This document shows positions 52,395 through 61,005 of a stretch of DNA of 64,000 nucleotides, piece after piece; position 1 is the first letter of the stretch, and each line of letters starts with the position of its first letter. A program made the translations under genes and the position numbers. Origin of the DNA: Sinorhizobium psoraleae (GTDB lineage Bacteria; Pseudomonadota; Alphaproteobacteria; Rhizobiales; Rhizobiaceae); assembly GCF_013283645.1 (NCBI RefSeq), contig NZ_JABEKV010000001.1, positions 1,795,026 through 1,859,025 on the forward strand. The letters run 5' to 3'. The notes under the pieces are model-generated. The model worked only from the letters and a program-made list of their open reading frames with translations. It did not search any database and had not been told where the DNA came from.

Positions 52395-52859
52395 TCAGTG
52401 CTTGTGAGCTGTCACGGTGTCGGGCACGGTGAACGTATGCGTCACTTCCTGTCCGGGGATGGCGTTGTGATTGGCGTCGACCAACACGATTCTTACCTTG
52501 TGCGGACCTGGGGGGAAATTGGCTATATCGACCGTGTTGTTGTCGCTCGCGTCAGCCCACCACCACGGCAAATCATCGACGATGACGTGGAGATGCCCGA
52601 TACGTGGAGAAACGTTAAGGCCGCCCTTGCCGAACACCTGAACGATGCGCAGGTTCTCCACCCGATATTGAGCCCAATAGATACCCTGCTCGATTGCCTC
52701 GGCAACCGGGGGATCGACGATCAACTTTGGCGGGGGCTCGTTCTCGATGGCGATGTAGGGGGAAGGGCCGCGGATCTCCCGCGCGCTCTGGGCGAAAGCG
52801 CCAGTGGCAAGCAATGTGGCGGCCGTGGCGGCAGCGAAGGTCTTGATGAGCATGTTCAT
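52395..52859 (-). CDS. DUF6130 family exported protein (copy B)
   Basis: The 154-residue protein has a signal peptide (about 1-23, ending GAFAQ) and the same blocks as copy A at 20256-20705: IENEPPPKLIVDPPVAEAI, PRIGHLHVIVDDLPWWWADA, FPPGPHKVRIVLVDANH, ending THTFTVPDTVTAHKH. The two share roughly half their residues. ATG 52859 has AAGGAACG upstream. About 120 bp upstream lies the 39-bp motif it shares with the amidase gene. Its function is unknown. Confidence 0.87.
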   Translation of the reverse strand: MNMLIKTFAAATAATLLATGAFAQSAREIRGPSPYIAIENEPPPKLIVDPPVAEAIEQGIYWAQYRVENLRIVQVFGKGGLNVSPRIGHLHVIVDDLPWWWADASDNNTVDIANFPPGPHKVRIVLVDANHNAIPGQEVTHTFTVPDTVTAHKH

Positions 52860-52975
52860 GGCATTCGTTCCTTTGATTCAGAAGGCAATTTGCCTGAGGG
52901 CAGTTCTTAACCGGACGCAAACAAGCGTCCGGCGTGAGGAGACTTTGTTCATCGCCCGATGCCTCGGATCTTTTA

Positions 52976-53014
52976 AATTACGATCATAATACCATATTAC
53001 ACTCATAATGCAAT
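52976..53014. promoter_or_regulatory. 39-bp AT-rich shared upstream motif (copy B)
   Basis: AATTACGATCATAATA at the left and CATAATGCAAT at the right match copy A at 51289-51327; the middle differs at five positions. It lies 117 bp upstream of the DUF6130 gene on the minus strand. The ATTGCAT arm is kept and its partner is degraded to TGTAAT. Confidence 0.65.
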
Positions 53015-53500
53015 GCGAATTTTAGCCGTCGTTAAAGGAGCGAAGATTGAGCGCAGTCAGCTCGCGCCCCGGTTGTTTTCGGAATGACGCTTATTCGAGG
53101 GTGTTGCCGTTCAGTCCGTTTCGGCTGAGGAGGATCGGAAGATTGCCGAGCGTGAAAGCGAAATCGCGCGGCGACAGAGCAATGAGGTTTTTCGCGACGA
53201 GGAAAACGTCGACAGTGACCGCCATCTCCGCATTGCAGTCGCTCTGCATGCCGACTACGGCCTTCCGCTCTCCACCCAAAGCGGTCGCTCGGGGGATTCC
53301 GGTGCTGGACCGAAGCGGTCATCAATGCTTGTGACGAATCACCAGGCCCGCTAATTTCCGTAGCGCAGGCTTGGCCCACGCCTCCTCCCTCCATTCGGGG
53401 AAGTATCGCACATACGGGGTAACAACATCATCATCGAACCATCTGTTCGAGCGTCGCATAAGGAGGGATTGCGTTTCTGGCTCGGAATGGAGGTCCTTTG
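53015..53500 (-). other. Intergenic region with a possible gene remnant
   Basis: A minus-strand frame ending at 53091 reads AVVGMQSDCNAEMAVTVDVF then LVAKNLIALSPRDFAFTLGN and LPILLSRNGLNGNTLE, with protein-like composition, but it lacks a start and any ribosome binding site; the sequence upstream is in other frames. It may be the 3' part of a decayed gene. Otherwise nothing recognised; a GGAGG at 53490 serves the next gene. Confidence 0.35.
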
Positions 53501-54217
53501 ATGAAACTTTCTGCCCCCATCTTCCAATTGAAACGCCGAGCCAAGCTCATGGCTCGGAACAAAAACGTCCCCCTGCACGAAGCACTGGATCAAATTGCGC
53601 GTGAGGAGGGGTTCGCAAGATGGAGCCTGCTGTCGTCCCAAGTCGCAGCGGCGTCACTTTCCAAATCAATCCTGGCTCGGCTGGACGAGGGTGATTTGCT
53701 GCTGGTGGCCGGTCGCCCCGGGCATGGCAAGACCACGCTCGGCCTCCAGCTATTGCTCGACGCTGCCCGAGACGGCAGAAAAGCGGTATTCTTCACGCTG
53801 GAATTTACAGAACAGCAGGCGAGGAGGCACCTTCGGTCCTTGGACGAGGGGTCTCACGGTTTTTGCGAGACGTTGGAAATCTTGACGTCTGATGAAATCA
53901 GCGCGGACTACATCATCCGCCATTTGTCGGGGTCGGAGCGCGGGACGGTTGCCGTTATCGACTATCTGCAGATACTGGATCAGCGGCGAAGCAAGCCGGC
54001 ACTCTCGGAGCAAGTTCTCGCCCTTGGAGATTTCGCCAAAAAGACCGGCGTTATGCTCGGGTTCATTTCGCAGGTAGATCGATCGTTTGATCCGGAAAGC
54101 AAGCGCCTGCCGGACATCAGGGACATTCGTCTCCCTAATCTCGTTGATCTGGGGCTCTTCAACAAAGCCTGCTTCCTGCACAACGGTGCGGCACAGCTTC
54201 AGGACGTGGCCTCTTAA
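53501..54217 (+). CDS. DnaB-like RecA-fold ATPase (stand-alone)
   Basis: The 238-residue protein contains Walker A in LVAGRPGHGKTTLGLQLLLD, the VFFTLEFTEQQARRHLRSL strand-helix, Walker B in AVIDYLQILDQRR and a sensor-like GFISQVDRSFD. These match the C-terminal DnaB/KaiC-type helicase domain, but the DnaB N-terminal primase-interaction domain is absent; instead there are about 55 residues with KRRAKLMARNKNVPLHEALD. A replicative role is unlikely; it may be a phage- or plasmid-derived or regulatory ATPase. ATG 53501 has GGAGG at 7 bases. Confidence 0.82.
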   Translation: MKLSAPIFQLKRRAKLMARNKNVPLHEALDQIAREEGFARWSLLSSQVAAASLSKSILARLDEGDLLLVAGRPGHGKTTLGLQLLLDAARDGRKAVFFTLEFTEQQARRHLRSLDEGSHGFCETLEILTSDEISADYIIRHLSGSERGTVAVIDYLQILDQRRSKPALSEQVLALGDFAKKTGVMLGFISQVDRSFDPESKRLPDIRDIRLPNLVDLGLFNKACFLHNGAAQLQDVAS

Positions 54218-54510
54218 ATCGGCGACGATTTAAGGAAACACGCAGGAGTAAGCTTCGGCCCCGTTCGGCGCAGCACCGACGTTTGCCGAATGCGATCCGG
54301 CGAGAACGCGCTTACGCGAATTTGAGGTCTCCCGACGCGGTGAATACCTGACGTTTCTTCCGCGAAAAAGTGGCGTATCTTGCCGCGACGGGCGACCAGA
54401 TCGTTTCATTATTTCATTGAAACGGTGAAATGGCCTAACTCTTTGAAACGACGCAATTCCTGCGGAAAGCCGTTGCACAGTTTTCCTAGAATTGGCTTGG
54501 GGGTACTACG
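54213..54510. repeat. Partial family P palindrome and family Q repeat
   Basis: 54213-54250 (CTTAAATCGGCGACGATTTA, AGGAAACACGCAGGAGTAA) is the second half of a family P element at the end of the DnaB-like gene and can act as its terminator. 54417-54495 is a family Q copy (TTGAAACGACGCAATTCCTG, GTTGCACAGTTTTCCTAGAA). Together with 54251-54416, where nothing was found, they fill the gap before the RTX gene. Confidence 0.75.
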
Positions 54511-55674
54511 ATGATTCTGAAGGGAACCAATCTGTCCGACACGATACGCGGCTTCCTCAGCGACGACGAGATCTGGGGCTATGACGGCGACGACTATCTC
54601 GACGGCGGAGGGGGCAACGACATGATCTTCGCCGGCCTCGGCAACGACTACATCGTGGCGGGGGACGGCGACGACTATGTCGAAGGCGACGATGGCAATG
54701 ACCGTTTTGAAGGCGGCCTGGGCAACGACACCCTCAAGGGCGGATTGGGAAACGACATCTTTGACGGTGGCGACGGCAGCGACACCCTCAATGGCGGCGA
54801 CGGCCATGACCGGATCCACGGTGGTCGCGGACACGACAAGATCTTTGGCGGCGCAGGCGAAGAATATATCGACGGCGGCGATGGCGACGACATCATTTAC
54901 GCTGGATCGGGCAATGACGGCTTCAATAATCGCGTAAATCCGGCAACCGGAAAGATCACACAGCAGGCGGTCGGAGGCGGCGCCGGTGATGACAGGATCT
55001 ACGGTGAAGAGGGCGACGACGTTCTCAAGGGCCAGTCCGGCAATGACGAGGTCTATGGCGGCATCGGCAATGACATCGTTGATGGCGGCGACGGGAACAA
55101 CTACCTGGACGGCGGCGACGGCCATGACATCCTGGACGCCGAAACCGGCATTGACGAGGCGCATGGCGGGTCCGGCAACGACAGGATCGAGCTCGGCGCC
55201 GGCAATGATCTGGCCTACGGCGACGACGGCGACGATGCGCTGTCGGGGGAAGCGGGAGACGACACCCTCCATGGCGGCATCGGCAACGACATCTTCTATG
55301 CCGGCGATGGCAACGACACCCTGCGCGGCGACGCCGGGAGGGACACTCTCATAGGAGAAGCGGGAAGCGATATCCTGTGGGGTGGCGCCGATGCCGACCG
55401 CTTCGTCTTCAAGGCGACGCCCGCGCTCATCGGTCAGGACACCGTCATGGATTTCCAAGATGGGGTCGATCTCCTGGTTATCGAGAAACTCGGGGTTACC
55501 CAATATTCCAGCTCCGGCGCCAACGGAACCGTCCATGCCTATGATACCTCCGACGGCGACGTGCTCATAAAGGGCTATGACTCCGTCGGTCACGTGTTCT
55601 CCATCCTGATGGACGATCCCAACGGCAGTCTCAGCGCCGCCAACTTCTCGAGGAGCGATTTCCTGTTCGCTTGA
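54511..55674 (+). CDS. RTX calcium-binding repeat protein
   Basis: The 387-residue protein is built mostly of glycine/aspartate nonapeptides GGxGxDxUx (about 20 to 30 copies between residues 10 and 300, such as GGLGNDTLKGGLGND) and ends in the typical RTX-associated tail DRFVFKATPALIGQDTVMDF, DVLIKGYDSVGHV and FLFA. It would be secreted by a type I system through this C-terminus and fold as a calcium-bound beta roll outside the cell. No enzymatic domain is visible, and no type I secretion genes are in the window. Confidence 0.92.
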   Translation: MILKGTNLSDTIRGFLSDDEIWGYDGDDYLDGGGGNDMIFAGLGNDYIVAGDGDDYVEGDDGNDRFEGGLGNDTLKGGLGNDIFDGGDGSDTLNGGDGHDRIHGGRGHDKIFGGAGEEYIDGGDGDDIIYAGSGNDGFNNRVNPATGKITQQAVGGGAGDDRIYGEEGDDVLKGQSGNDEVYGGIGNDIVDGGDGNNYLDGGDGHDILDAETGIDEAHGGSGNDRIELGAGNDLAYGDDGDDALSGEAGDDTLHGGIGNDIFYAGDGNDTLRGDAGRDTLIGEAGSDILWGGADADRFVFKATPALIGQDTVMDFQDGVDLLVIEKLGVTQYSSSGANGTVHAYDTSDGDVLIKGYDSVGHVFSILMDDPNGSLSAANFSRSDFLFA

Positions 55675-55771
55675 CGGATCGTCAGCCCGGATGACTGGGT
55701 GGGAGTTTTCGCGCAGCGGCAGCTCCCGCGCACAGCACCGGACATGGAGGCGCTGTCGGCGCGTGGCCGCA

Positions 55772-55862
55772 TCGGGGTCGATCTCTCACGTTCCCCGGAG
55801 GGCGCAAGAGGGGTGCTTTTCTGCCTTGCCTTGCCTGGTGAGGAACGCGAAAGAAGCGCCAA
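55772..55862. repeat. Family S repeat variant (copy near RTX)
   Basis: Reads GGGGTCGATCTCTCACGTTC, CCCGGAGGGCGCAAGAGGGG, CTTTTCTGCCTTGCCTTGCC, TGGTGAGGAACGCGAAAGAA. It is nearly identical to 57343-57425 and is the reverse of family S blocks at 35329 and 37021. Confidence 0.75.
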
Positions 55863-55944
55863 CTCCTGACATTTGCGCGGGCAGCAGCGAAGGTCGCGGT
55901 AGCGTCGTGAGACTCGCACACTTGTCTCGACTTGGGGTAGGGCC

Positions 55945-57207
55945 ATGCCTGGATTTCGCCGCTTCGGCCGAACAAAAATCGTGCTTTTGCTACTAGTTGC
56001 ACTCTATGTCGGCCGACCGGCGTATTACTCGCTGTCCGTCTGGCTATCGCCTGAAAGTATTGGAGACCGAGCATGCCCTCCCGGAGCAAAAGGTGATCCC
56101 GATGCTGATGCTCCGCGACACCGTATATCAGGTACAATTAAAACGATTCAGCTGACTGACGCTGGGGCGTACGTCAATCGTTGCCAACTTACTGCGGCGC
56201 TCGTGGAATTTACCCGTCTCCGTCGAGGTGTGGACGACGTTGGCAAAAAGCTTGTCGTGATCTATGTCCATGGATGGCGCAACGATGAGCGGACGACCGA
56301 TGGGGACTATGTTTCCTTCAAGAAGCTGATTGACGATCTCACTAGGGCGAACGAACACAGGAAGCATGTCGTTGGGATCTATGTCAGTTGGAAGGCTAGG
56401 AGCGACAATCCCGTGCTCGGGTTAGTAAATTTTTGGTCCCGCATGTTCGCTGCGGATAGAATTGCCCAGTCGGGCACTGTTGCAAGCATAATCGGGGCTG
56501 CATCAAACATCGTCAGGACCAATAACCACGATAGTGAGCTAATTGCGATCGGCCACAGTTTCGGGGCACGCATCCTTTTTTCCTCAGTTCAACAAAATTT
56601 CCTCTATGCTTTAGCGCGTGCTCACCCGGGTTATCGTGGCGGCACATACGCCAAGATCGAGCCAATTGCCGATGGGGTTATTCTTCTCAATCCGGCCTTT
56701 GAGGCTTCCATGTACACACGTTTGGATGCGCAGCGGCGGCTACAGGAAAAGTTCAATCCCCACCAGCCGCCGTTGCTAGTCGTCATCTCCAGCAAGGCCG
56801 ATTTGGCAACTAGGGCTGCGTTCCCTTTCGGGCGATGGCTTGCAGGTTGGCTACCGTGGAACGAACTTGTAACCGTGGGAAACAATCCGGAATACTGGAC
56901 GCACGACCTTCGCCGATCGGAACAGTGCCAGACGAAAGAAAGGCTCGACTTTTGGGCAGGCTTCTCTCACAAGGGATTATGTATGACACATCGAGTAGGC
57001 GTTCCGTTTCCCTTCCATATGGTGACCACGGATGCCTCGATAATCAATGGGCATTCGGACATCTGGAACCCTGAGTTTTCCGATTTTCTTTTCGAGCTCG
57101 TTAAGAAAATGTCGGAGCGCGCAAGGCCGCCCGCCTATACGCAGGGCAGCATGACCGTCGATCAGCCTGAGGCTGACATGACCACCGTTCCGTTAAACCC
57201 TCATTAA
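55945..57207 (+). CDS. Membrane-anchored alpha/beta hydrolase
   Basis: The 420-residue protein has one N-terminal transmembrane anchor (about 11-32) and an alpha/beta hydrolase core with LVVIYVHGWRNDERTTDGDY and the nucleophile elbow ELIAIGHSFGARILFSSVQQ (serine), then VILLNPAFEASMYTRL. The catalytic acid and histidine are probably in the C-terminal part (INGHSDIWNPEF). It resembles DUF900-like/lipase-type hydrolases; the substrate is unknown. The gene is more AT-rich than average. Confidence 0.82.
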   Translation: MPGFRRFGRTKIVLLLLVALYVGRPAYYSLSVWLSPESIGDRACPPGAKGDPDADAPRHRISGTIKTIQLTDAGAYVNRCQLTAALVEFTRLRRGVDDVGKKLVVIYVHGWRNDERTTDGDYVSFKKLIDDLTRANEHRKHVVGIYVSWKARSDNPVLGLVNFWSRMFAADRIAQSGTVASIIGAASNIVRTNNHDSELIAIGHSFGARILFSSVQQNFLYALARAHPGYRGGTYAKIEPIADGVILLNPAFEASMYTRLDAQRRLQEKFNPHQPPLLVVISSKADLATRAAFPFGRWLAGWLPWNELVTVGNNPEYWTHDLRRSEQCQTKERLDFWAGFSHKGLCMTHRVGVPFPFHMVTTDASIINGHSDIWNPEFSDFLFELVKKMSERARPPAYTQGSMTVDQPEADMTTVPLNPH

Positions 57208-57342
57208 GCGACACAGGTCGTTCGTGCGACATCGGAACGTCCGCTGACATCGATTGCAGACTCATTCGCAGCGACGGATCAAGGGCCGCTTCGGATCAAA
57301 ACTTGTCCAAGAGATTGCCTTTCGGGAAAGTCCGCAATGGGT

Positions 57343-57425
57343 CGATCTTTCACGTTCCCCAGAGGGCGCAAGAGGGGTGCTTTTCTGCCTTGCCTTGTCT
57401 GGTGAGGAACGCGAAAGAAGCGCCA
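57343..57425. repeat. Family S repeat variant (copy 2)
   Basis: Reads GGGTCGATCTTTCACGTTCC, CCAGAGGGCGCAAGAGGGGT, GCTTTTCTGCCTTGCCTTGT, CTGGTGAGGAACGCGAAAGA. It flanks the anchored hydrolase gene on the side opposite 55772-55862, so that gene lies between two direct copies of the same repeat. Confidence 0.75.
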
Positions 57426-57437
57426 AAGGCGGTCACG

Positions 57438-58718
57438 TCACGAATGCCCTACGATGTGTTCGACAAGGCGAGGTGCTTCCTCGACGATCGACAATATTAT
57501 GCCTGACTTGCGGGTGGAGGCGAAATCCAACCCGGCGAAGTAGAGGCCTGGCAGGGCGGCCACGCCATCCTCGTGAACAGGCCGTCCCGCGGCATCGAGC
57601 GCACCTTGAAGTCTCACCCAGCTGAAATCGCCCTTGAAGCCTGTGCACCACACGACACTCGTTACGCCGGACCGGGAGAGATCAAGCGAACCGATCGCGG
57701 GGTTTGGCCGACGTATCGCGACCGTTTCCGCCGGGTCGGGCTCCGCAACGGGTGCATCGATTCCAGCGCGGCTGATATATTCGTCGATGTGGCGCTTGAT
57801 GTTCTCGGAGGCTTCATCTGCAAAGCGAACATTCGCTTCGAGATCGTCGGCGAAGGAGAGGCGGCCGCCATCCTCGACGCCAGTCAATCGTCCAAGAAGC
57901 ACGACACCTTGGGCGCTGAGCGCTTGAAGGCTTATCGTGTGCACCGGCCCAACCACACCACGAGGCGGGATGCGTCCCGCAAGCCGAATGACCTCCTCTC
58001 GTCGCACGTCGAGAAACCCGCATTCGAGGAGCCAGAGCATAATGTCGCGGCCCCGGTAGCGCCGTGGGAGCCGTCCGACACGACTGGTGGCAAGGAAGAC
58101 TGTTCGGCCTGCTTCCGCCAATTCCTCCGCGATCTGGGCACCCGATTGGCCACTGCCGACCACCAGCACCGCTCCAGCGGGGAGATCCGCAGCGCTGCGG
58201 TAGCCGGAAGCGTCGACCTGGCGAAGGGCAGGGGGTAATTGAGCGGCCCAAACCGGGCGCACCGGACAATTCAGGCTGCCGCTTGCGACGATCACATTCC
58301 GCGCCAAAAGCGTGCCGCGGGAGGTGGTCAGCCGATACGCGCCATTCTCGTGATTTTCGTGCGCGCGCGAAAGTTCGGTCACCGCCGTATCCGGTTCGAT
58401 CGGGAGCGCGTTGCGCCTGGCGAAGTCCTCGAGGAGAGCGACGAACTGGTCGCGCGTCAGGGCACCAAACGGATCCGGGCCGTCATAGCGGTCGCCTGGC
58501 ATGACGGTCTGCACGTTGGGGGTATTCATCCGAAATGAATCCCATCGCTGTGTGCGCCATGTCTCTCCGATGCGGCCTCGCTCCAACACGCTATGGCGCA
58601 GGCCCCGTCGTGCCAGCCAATAGCTGACACCCAGGCCGGCCCAGCCTGCCCCGATTACGACCGCATCAAGAGCATTGACGCTATCGGTCATTTGCAGCGG
58701 TGATTTCATGATCGACAT
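57438..58718 (-). CDS. FAD-dependent monooxygenase-like flavoprotein (CzcO/YUCCA type)
   Basis: The 426-residue protein has the FAD motif AVVIGAGWAGLGVSYWLARR, the ETWRTQRWDSFRMNTPN block, the NADP motif VLVVGSGQSGAQIAEELAEA, and the C-terminal VVWCTGFKGDFSWVRL ATG-like motif, in the order found in class B flavin monooxygenases and putative potassium/CzcO-type flavoproteins. It probably oxidises a small substrate with NADPH and O2. ATG 58718 begins MSIMKSPLQ; the alternative ATG at 58709 is possible. Confidence 0.9.
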   Translation of the reverse strand: MSIMKSPLQMTDSVNALDAVVIGAGWAGLGVSYWLARRGLRHSVLERGRIGETWRTQRWDSFRMNTPNVQTVMPGDRYDGPDPFGALTRDQFVALLEDFARRNALPIEPDTAVTELSRAHENHENGAYRLTTSRGTLLARNVIVASGSLNCPVRPVWAAQLPPALRQVDASGYRSAADLPAGAVLVVGSGQSGAQIAEELAEAGRTVFLATSRVGRLPRRYRGRDIMLWLLECGFLDVRREEVIRLAGRIPPRGVVGPVHTISLQALSAQGVVLLGRLTGVEDGGRLSFADDLEANVRFADEASENIKRHIDEYISRAGIDAPVAEPDPAETVAIRRPNPAIGSLDLSRSGVTSVVWCTGFKGDFSWVRLQGALDAAGRPVHEDGVAALPGLYFAGLDFASTRKSGIILSIVEEAPRLVEHIVGHS

Positions 58719-58869
58719 CCCAGCGGAGCCGCCATCCCCCGCAGCATTAAGCCTTGTCCAAGGCAGTTAGTCCAGCGTGGCGGATCTCCACCCGACTGTC
58801 AGAGCGCACTCCAGTTCCCGCGACCATCGGTTCTGCCGAGCCCGCGCCCATCTCTGATAAAGAAAAAAG

Positions 58870-59550
58870 CGGAATTAGGTAGCAAATGCCACAAGGTTGG
58901 CAGAACCAACCTCATTGCAGGCCAGTCGGTGATGTTGAGCAACCACCGTCAGGGTTGTACTGACATTCCCCATGAAGTTGTGTTAGGTGAAGCGAGGCGT
59001 TAGCGACAGCGTGAGGGCGTGGTGAGCATTTCCGAGAAATCGAGCCGAACACTTTACGTTGTCGAACTCGTCATTTTCGCGCTGTTTCCGACCTTTGTTC
59101 TGGCGGCGTGGACAATTTTGGTAGGTACCAGCGCGTTGTTTGTGTTTCTTTCCTCCTTTCCCATGCTAGCGGCCAGCTTTCTATTTGACATTCAGCAGAC
59201 GCCTGGAGAGGCATTGCTATTGATGGCACTTTCCGGGGGGGCCGCTGTTCTAGCAGGAATGGGCGCGACTGCGCTCGTGAAATTCATATCCTTGTCGGCG
59301 ATCTTCATGAGACGCGGCACGGCCGAACTGCGAAGGCATCGGCAGGAACTCTGGCGCTGCCTTGCATGGGCAGTCCTTCCGCTCATTGCGACCAACGCTC
59401 TTTTTCCAGATTTCGACGAGAGGGTATTCCGGTTTCTGGCCTACGGCCTGACCCTGGGGGTTCCGCTCATTCATCTTTGGGCTGAAATGCGATATCGCGG
59501 TCATTGATCAACGGCGGTCGGAATCTTGTGGCATTTGCTACCTAATTCCG
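58870..59550 (+). mobile_element. Transposase-less mobile insertion cassette, copy 2 (681 bp)
   Basis: Bounded by the same perfect 26-bp inverted repeats as copy 1 (58870-58895 and 59525-59550, starting CGGAATTAGGTAGCAAATGC) and flanked by a perfect 8-bp target duplication GAAAAAAG (58862-58869 and 59551-59558). It carries only the membrane-protein gene 59019-59507, with no transposase. It is about 134 bp shorter than copy 1 because of an internal difference next to the left terminal repeat. The perfect duplication suggests a recent insertion. The site is intergenic. Confidence 0.93.
59019..59507 (+). CDS. Multi-pass membrane protein, passenger of mobile cassette (copy 2)
   Basis: The 162-residue product begins at GTG (59019, or the adjacent 59022) after GAGGGC and has the same four or five transmembrane segments as the copy at 26228-26713. 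Differences include SSRA to SSRT, ASTL to ASFL and a variable patch DKAMVFGF to DFDERVFRF near residues 131-139. The basic loop MRRGTAELRRHRQELWR is identical. The frame is intact in both copies, which is consistent with selection on the protein. The family is unknown. Confidence 0.85.
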   Translation: MVSISEKSSRTLYVVELVIFALFPTFVLAAWTILVGTSALFVFLSSFPMLAASFLFDIQQTPGEALLLMALSGGAAVLAGMGATALVKFISLSAIFMRRGTAELRRHRQELWRCLAWAVLPLIATNALFPDFDERVFRFLAYGLTLGVPLIHLWAEMRYRGH

Positions 59551-59808
59551 GAAAAAAGCTCCTCCTACTCACACGCACTCCGCTGCTGGTGCAGCGGAAT
59601 GACGTTTTCAGGCAATCGAGTCTGGTGATGCCTTTGCTAAATCCGACCCGGTTGGATCTCATGCCTTGAGGAGAAGCTGGAGCCGCCAGCTCACGGTCCA
59701 TTTTTCGTGACGGGTTGGTTGCACACCACTTTCGGGCAAACTGGCGCGCACAGCACGCTGGCCGACCACAGAGACTGACATCAAGCGAAATCAATTGGGA
59801 GGTTGACG

Positions 59809-60579
59809 ATGGTGCAGCGTGTGATGGTGACAGCGGGTGGCTCGGGTATCGGGTGGGCCGTTGCGAAAGCTTTTCATGACAAGGGAGCCAAGGTGCACAT
59901 CTGTGACATCAACGAGGGCGCGCTGCGGGAAGCCACCGCCGCGCATCCCGACATTGTCGCCACGCACCTTGACGTATCCAGCGAAGAAGAAGTGAACCGC
60001 TGGTTCGATCAGGCGCTCGGCGATCTCGGCGGTCTCGATGTCCTCGTCAATAACGCAGGAACCAAGGGACCCACGGGGTATGTGGAGGAACTTCGGCTCG
60101 ACGATTGGCAGAAATGCCTGAACGTTTGCCTAGACGCACAGTTTCTCTGCGTAAAACGGGCCGCACCCGTGATGAAGGCGCAGCGATCGGGCAGCATCAT
60201 TAACATTGCTTCGACCGCCGGATTGTTCGGCTATGGTCTCCGCACACCTTATGCTGCCGCAAAGTGGGCGGTCATCGGCTTCACCAAGTCGCTGGCAATC
60301 GAGCTTGGCCCATACGAGGTCCGCGCGAACGCCATCTGCCCCGGGTCCGTGGCAGGGGCGCGCATGGAGCACGTAGCGAGAGCCGAAGCGGAAAGCCGCA
60401 ACGTCTCGATCGAAGTCGTAAACAAGGAATATGTGCAGTCGCAGTCGATCAAGCGCTTTGTGAACCCCGAAGAAATCGCTGACATGTGCGTTTTCCTCGG
60501 CTCGCCCGCTTCGAAGATGGTGAGCGGCCAGGCGATTGCCGTCGACGGCCACACAGAGACCTACCACATCGGATGCTAG
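59809..60579 (+). CDS. Short-chain dehydrogenase/reductase
   Basis: The 256-residue classical SDR has VMVTAGGSGIGWAVAKAFHD (with AGG in place of the usual GAS), LDVLVNNAGTKG, catalytic serine in IINIASTAGLFG, YAAAKWAVIGF as the YxxxK site, and the PG motif AICPGSVAGARMEH. It may act on a sugar or polyol; the substrate is unknown. ATG 59809 lies 6 bases after GGGAGG. Confidence 0.92.
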   Translation: MVQRVMVTAGGSGIGWAVAKAFHDKGAKVHICDINEGALREATAAHPDIVATHLDVSSEEEVNRWFDQALGDLGGLDVLVNNAGTKGPTGYVEELRLDDWQKCLNVCLDAQFLCVKRAAPVMKAQRSGSIINIASTAGLFGYGLRTPYAAAKWAVIGFTKSLAIELGPYEVRANAICPGSVAGARMEHVARAEAESRNVSIEVVNKEYVQSQSIKRFVNPEEIADMCVFLGSPASKMVSGQAIAVDGHTETYHIGC

Positions 60580-61005
60580 ACAATCATCATTGAACCCACA
60601 TCCGGGACGACCGCCAAGCCCTCGAAGAGCATCGGGCTGACTTGGGCATAACCAACGGAACGGCCGGACAATCCCCTGTCCTGCCTTTCCTTTGTGTTTC
60701 TCTCAGCAGCGTCCAGAGTCTGTAATGGTGGTCTCGGGAGCAGTGGTGCATTACCGAAGACCTCATGACAGACCTTTCGAGATCTCCGGGCTATCGGTCG
60801 CCGCGATGACGCACGATCCCGCTATCCTCCAGCAGTCGCGTCAGTGAGGTTTGACGACCGGAATGGGGCCGGGCGCGGACCGACCGGCTTGAATGTAGAG
60901 TTCCCGTTGAGACAAAGACCACCTGCTAACCGCAGGCCCGAATTCGGCCACGCTACGGAACAATTTCCTTGCCTAGCTCTTTGACCGGCATAGGGTTGGT
61001 GAGTA
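60580..61005. other. Intergenic region, nothing recognised
   Basis: About 426 bp upstream of the large kinase. No supported gene or repeat. A GGAAC at about 60957 could be part of a general-stress promoter, but the matching second box is not clear. Confidence 0.45.

Noticed and set aside
54409..55593. 394-residue minus-strand frame opposite the RTX gene
   Set aside because: Repetitive valine/alanine protein produced by antisense reading of RTX repeats; no start signal or family.
26173..59550. Cassette pair as the ends of one composite transposon of about 33 kb
   Set aside because: The two copies each have their own 8-bp flanking repeats, and the octamers differ between copies, so each inserted independently.
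60940..61005. EcfG-type promoter (GGAAC...GTT) upstream of the large kinase
   Set aside because: A GGAAC is present but no convincing second box at 16-17 bp spacing.
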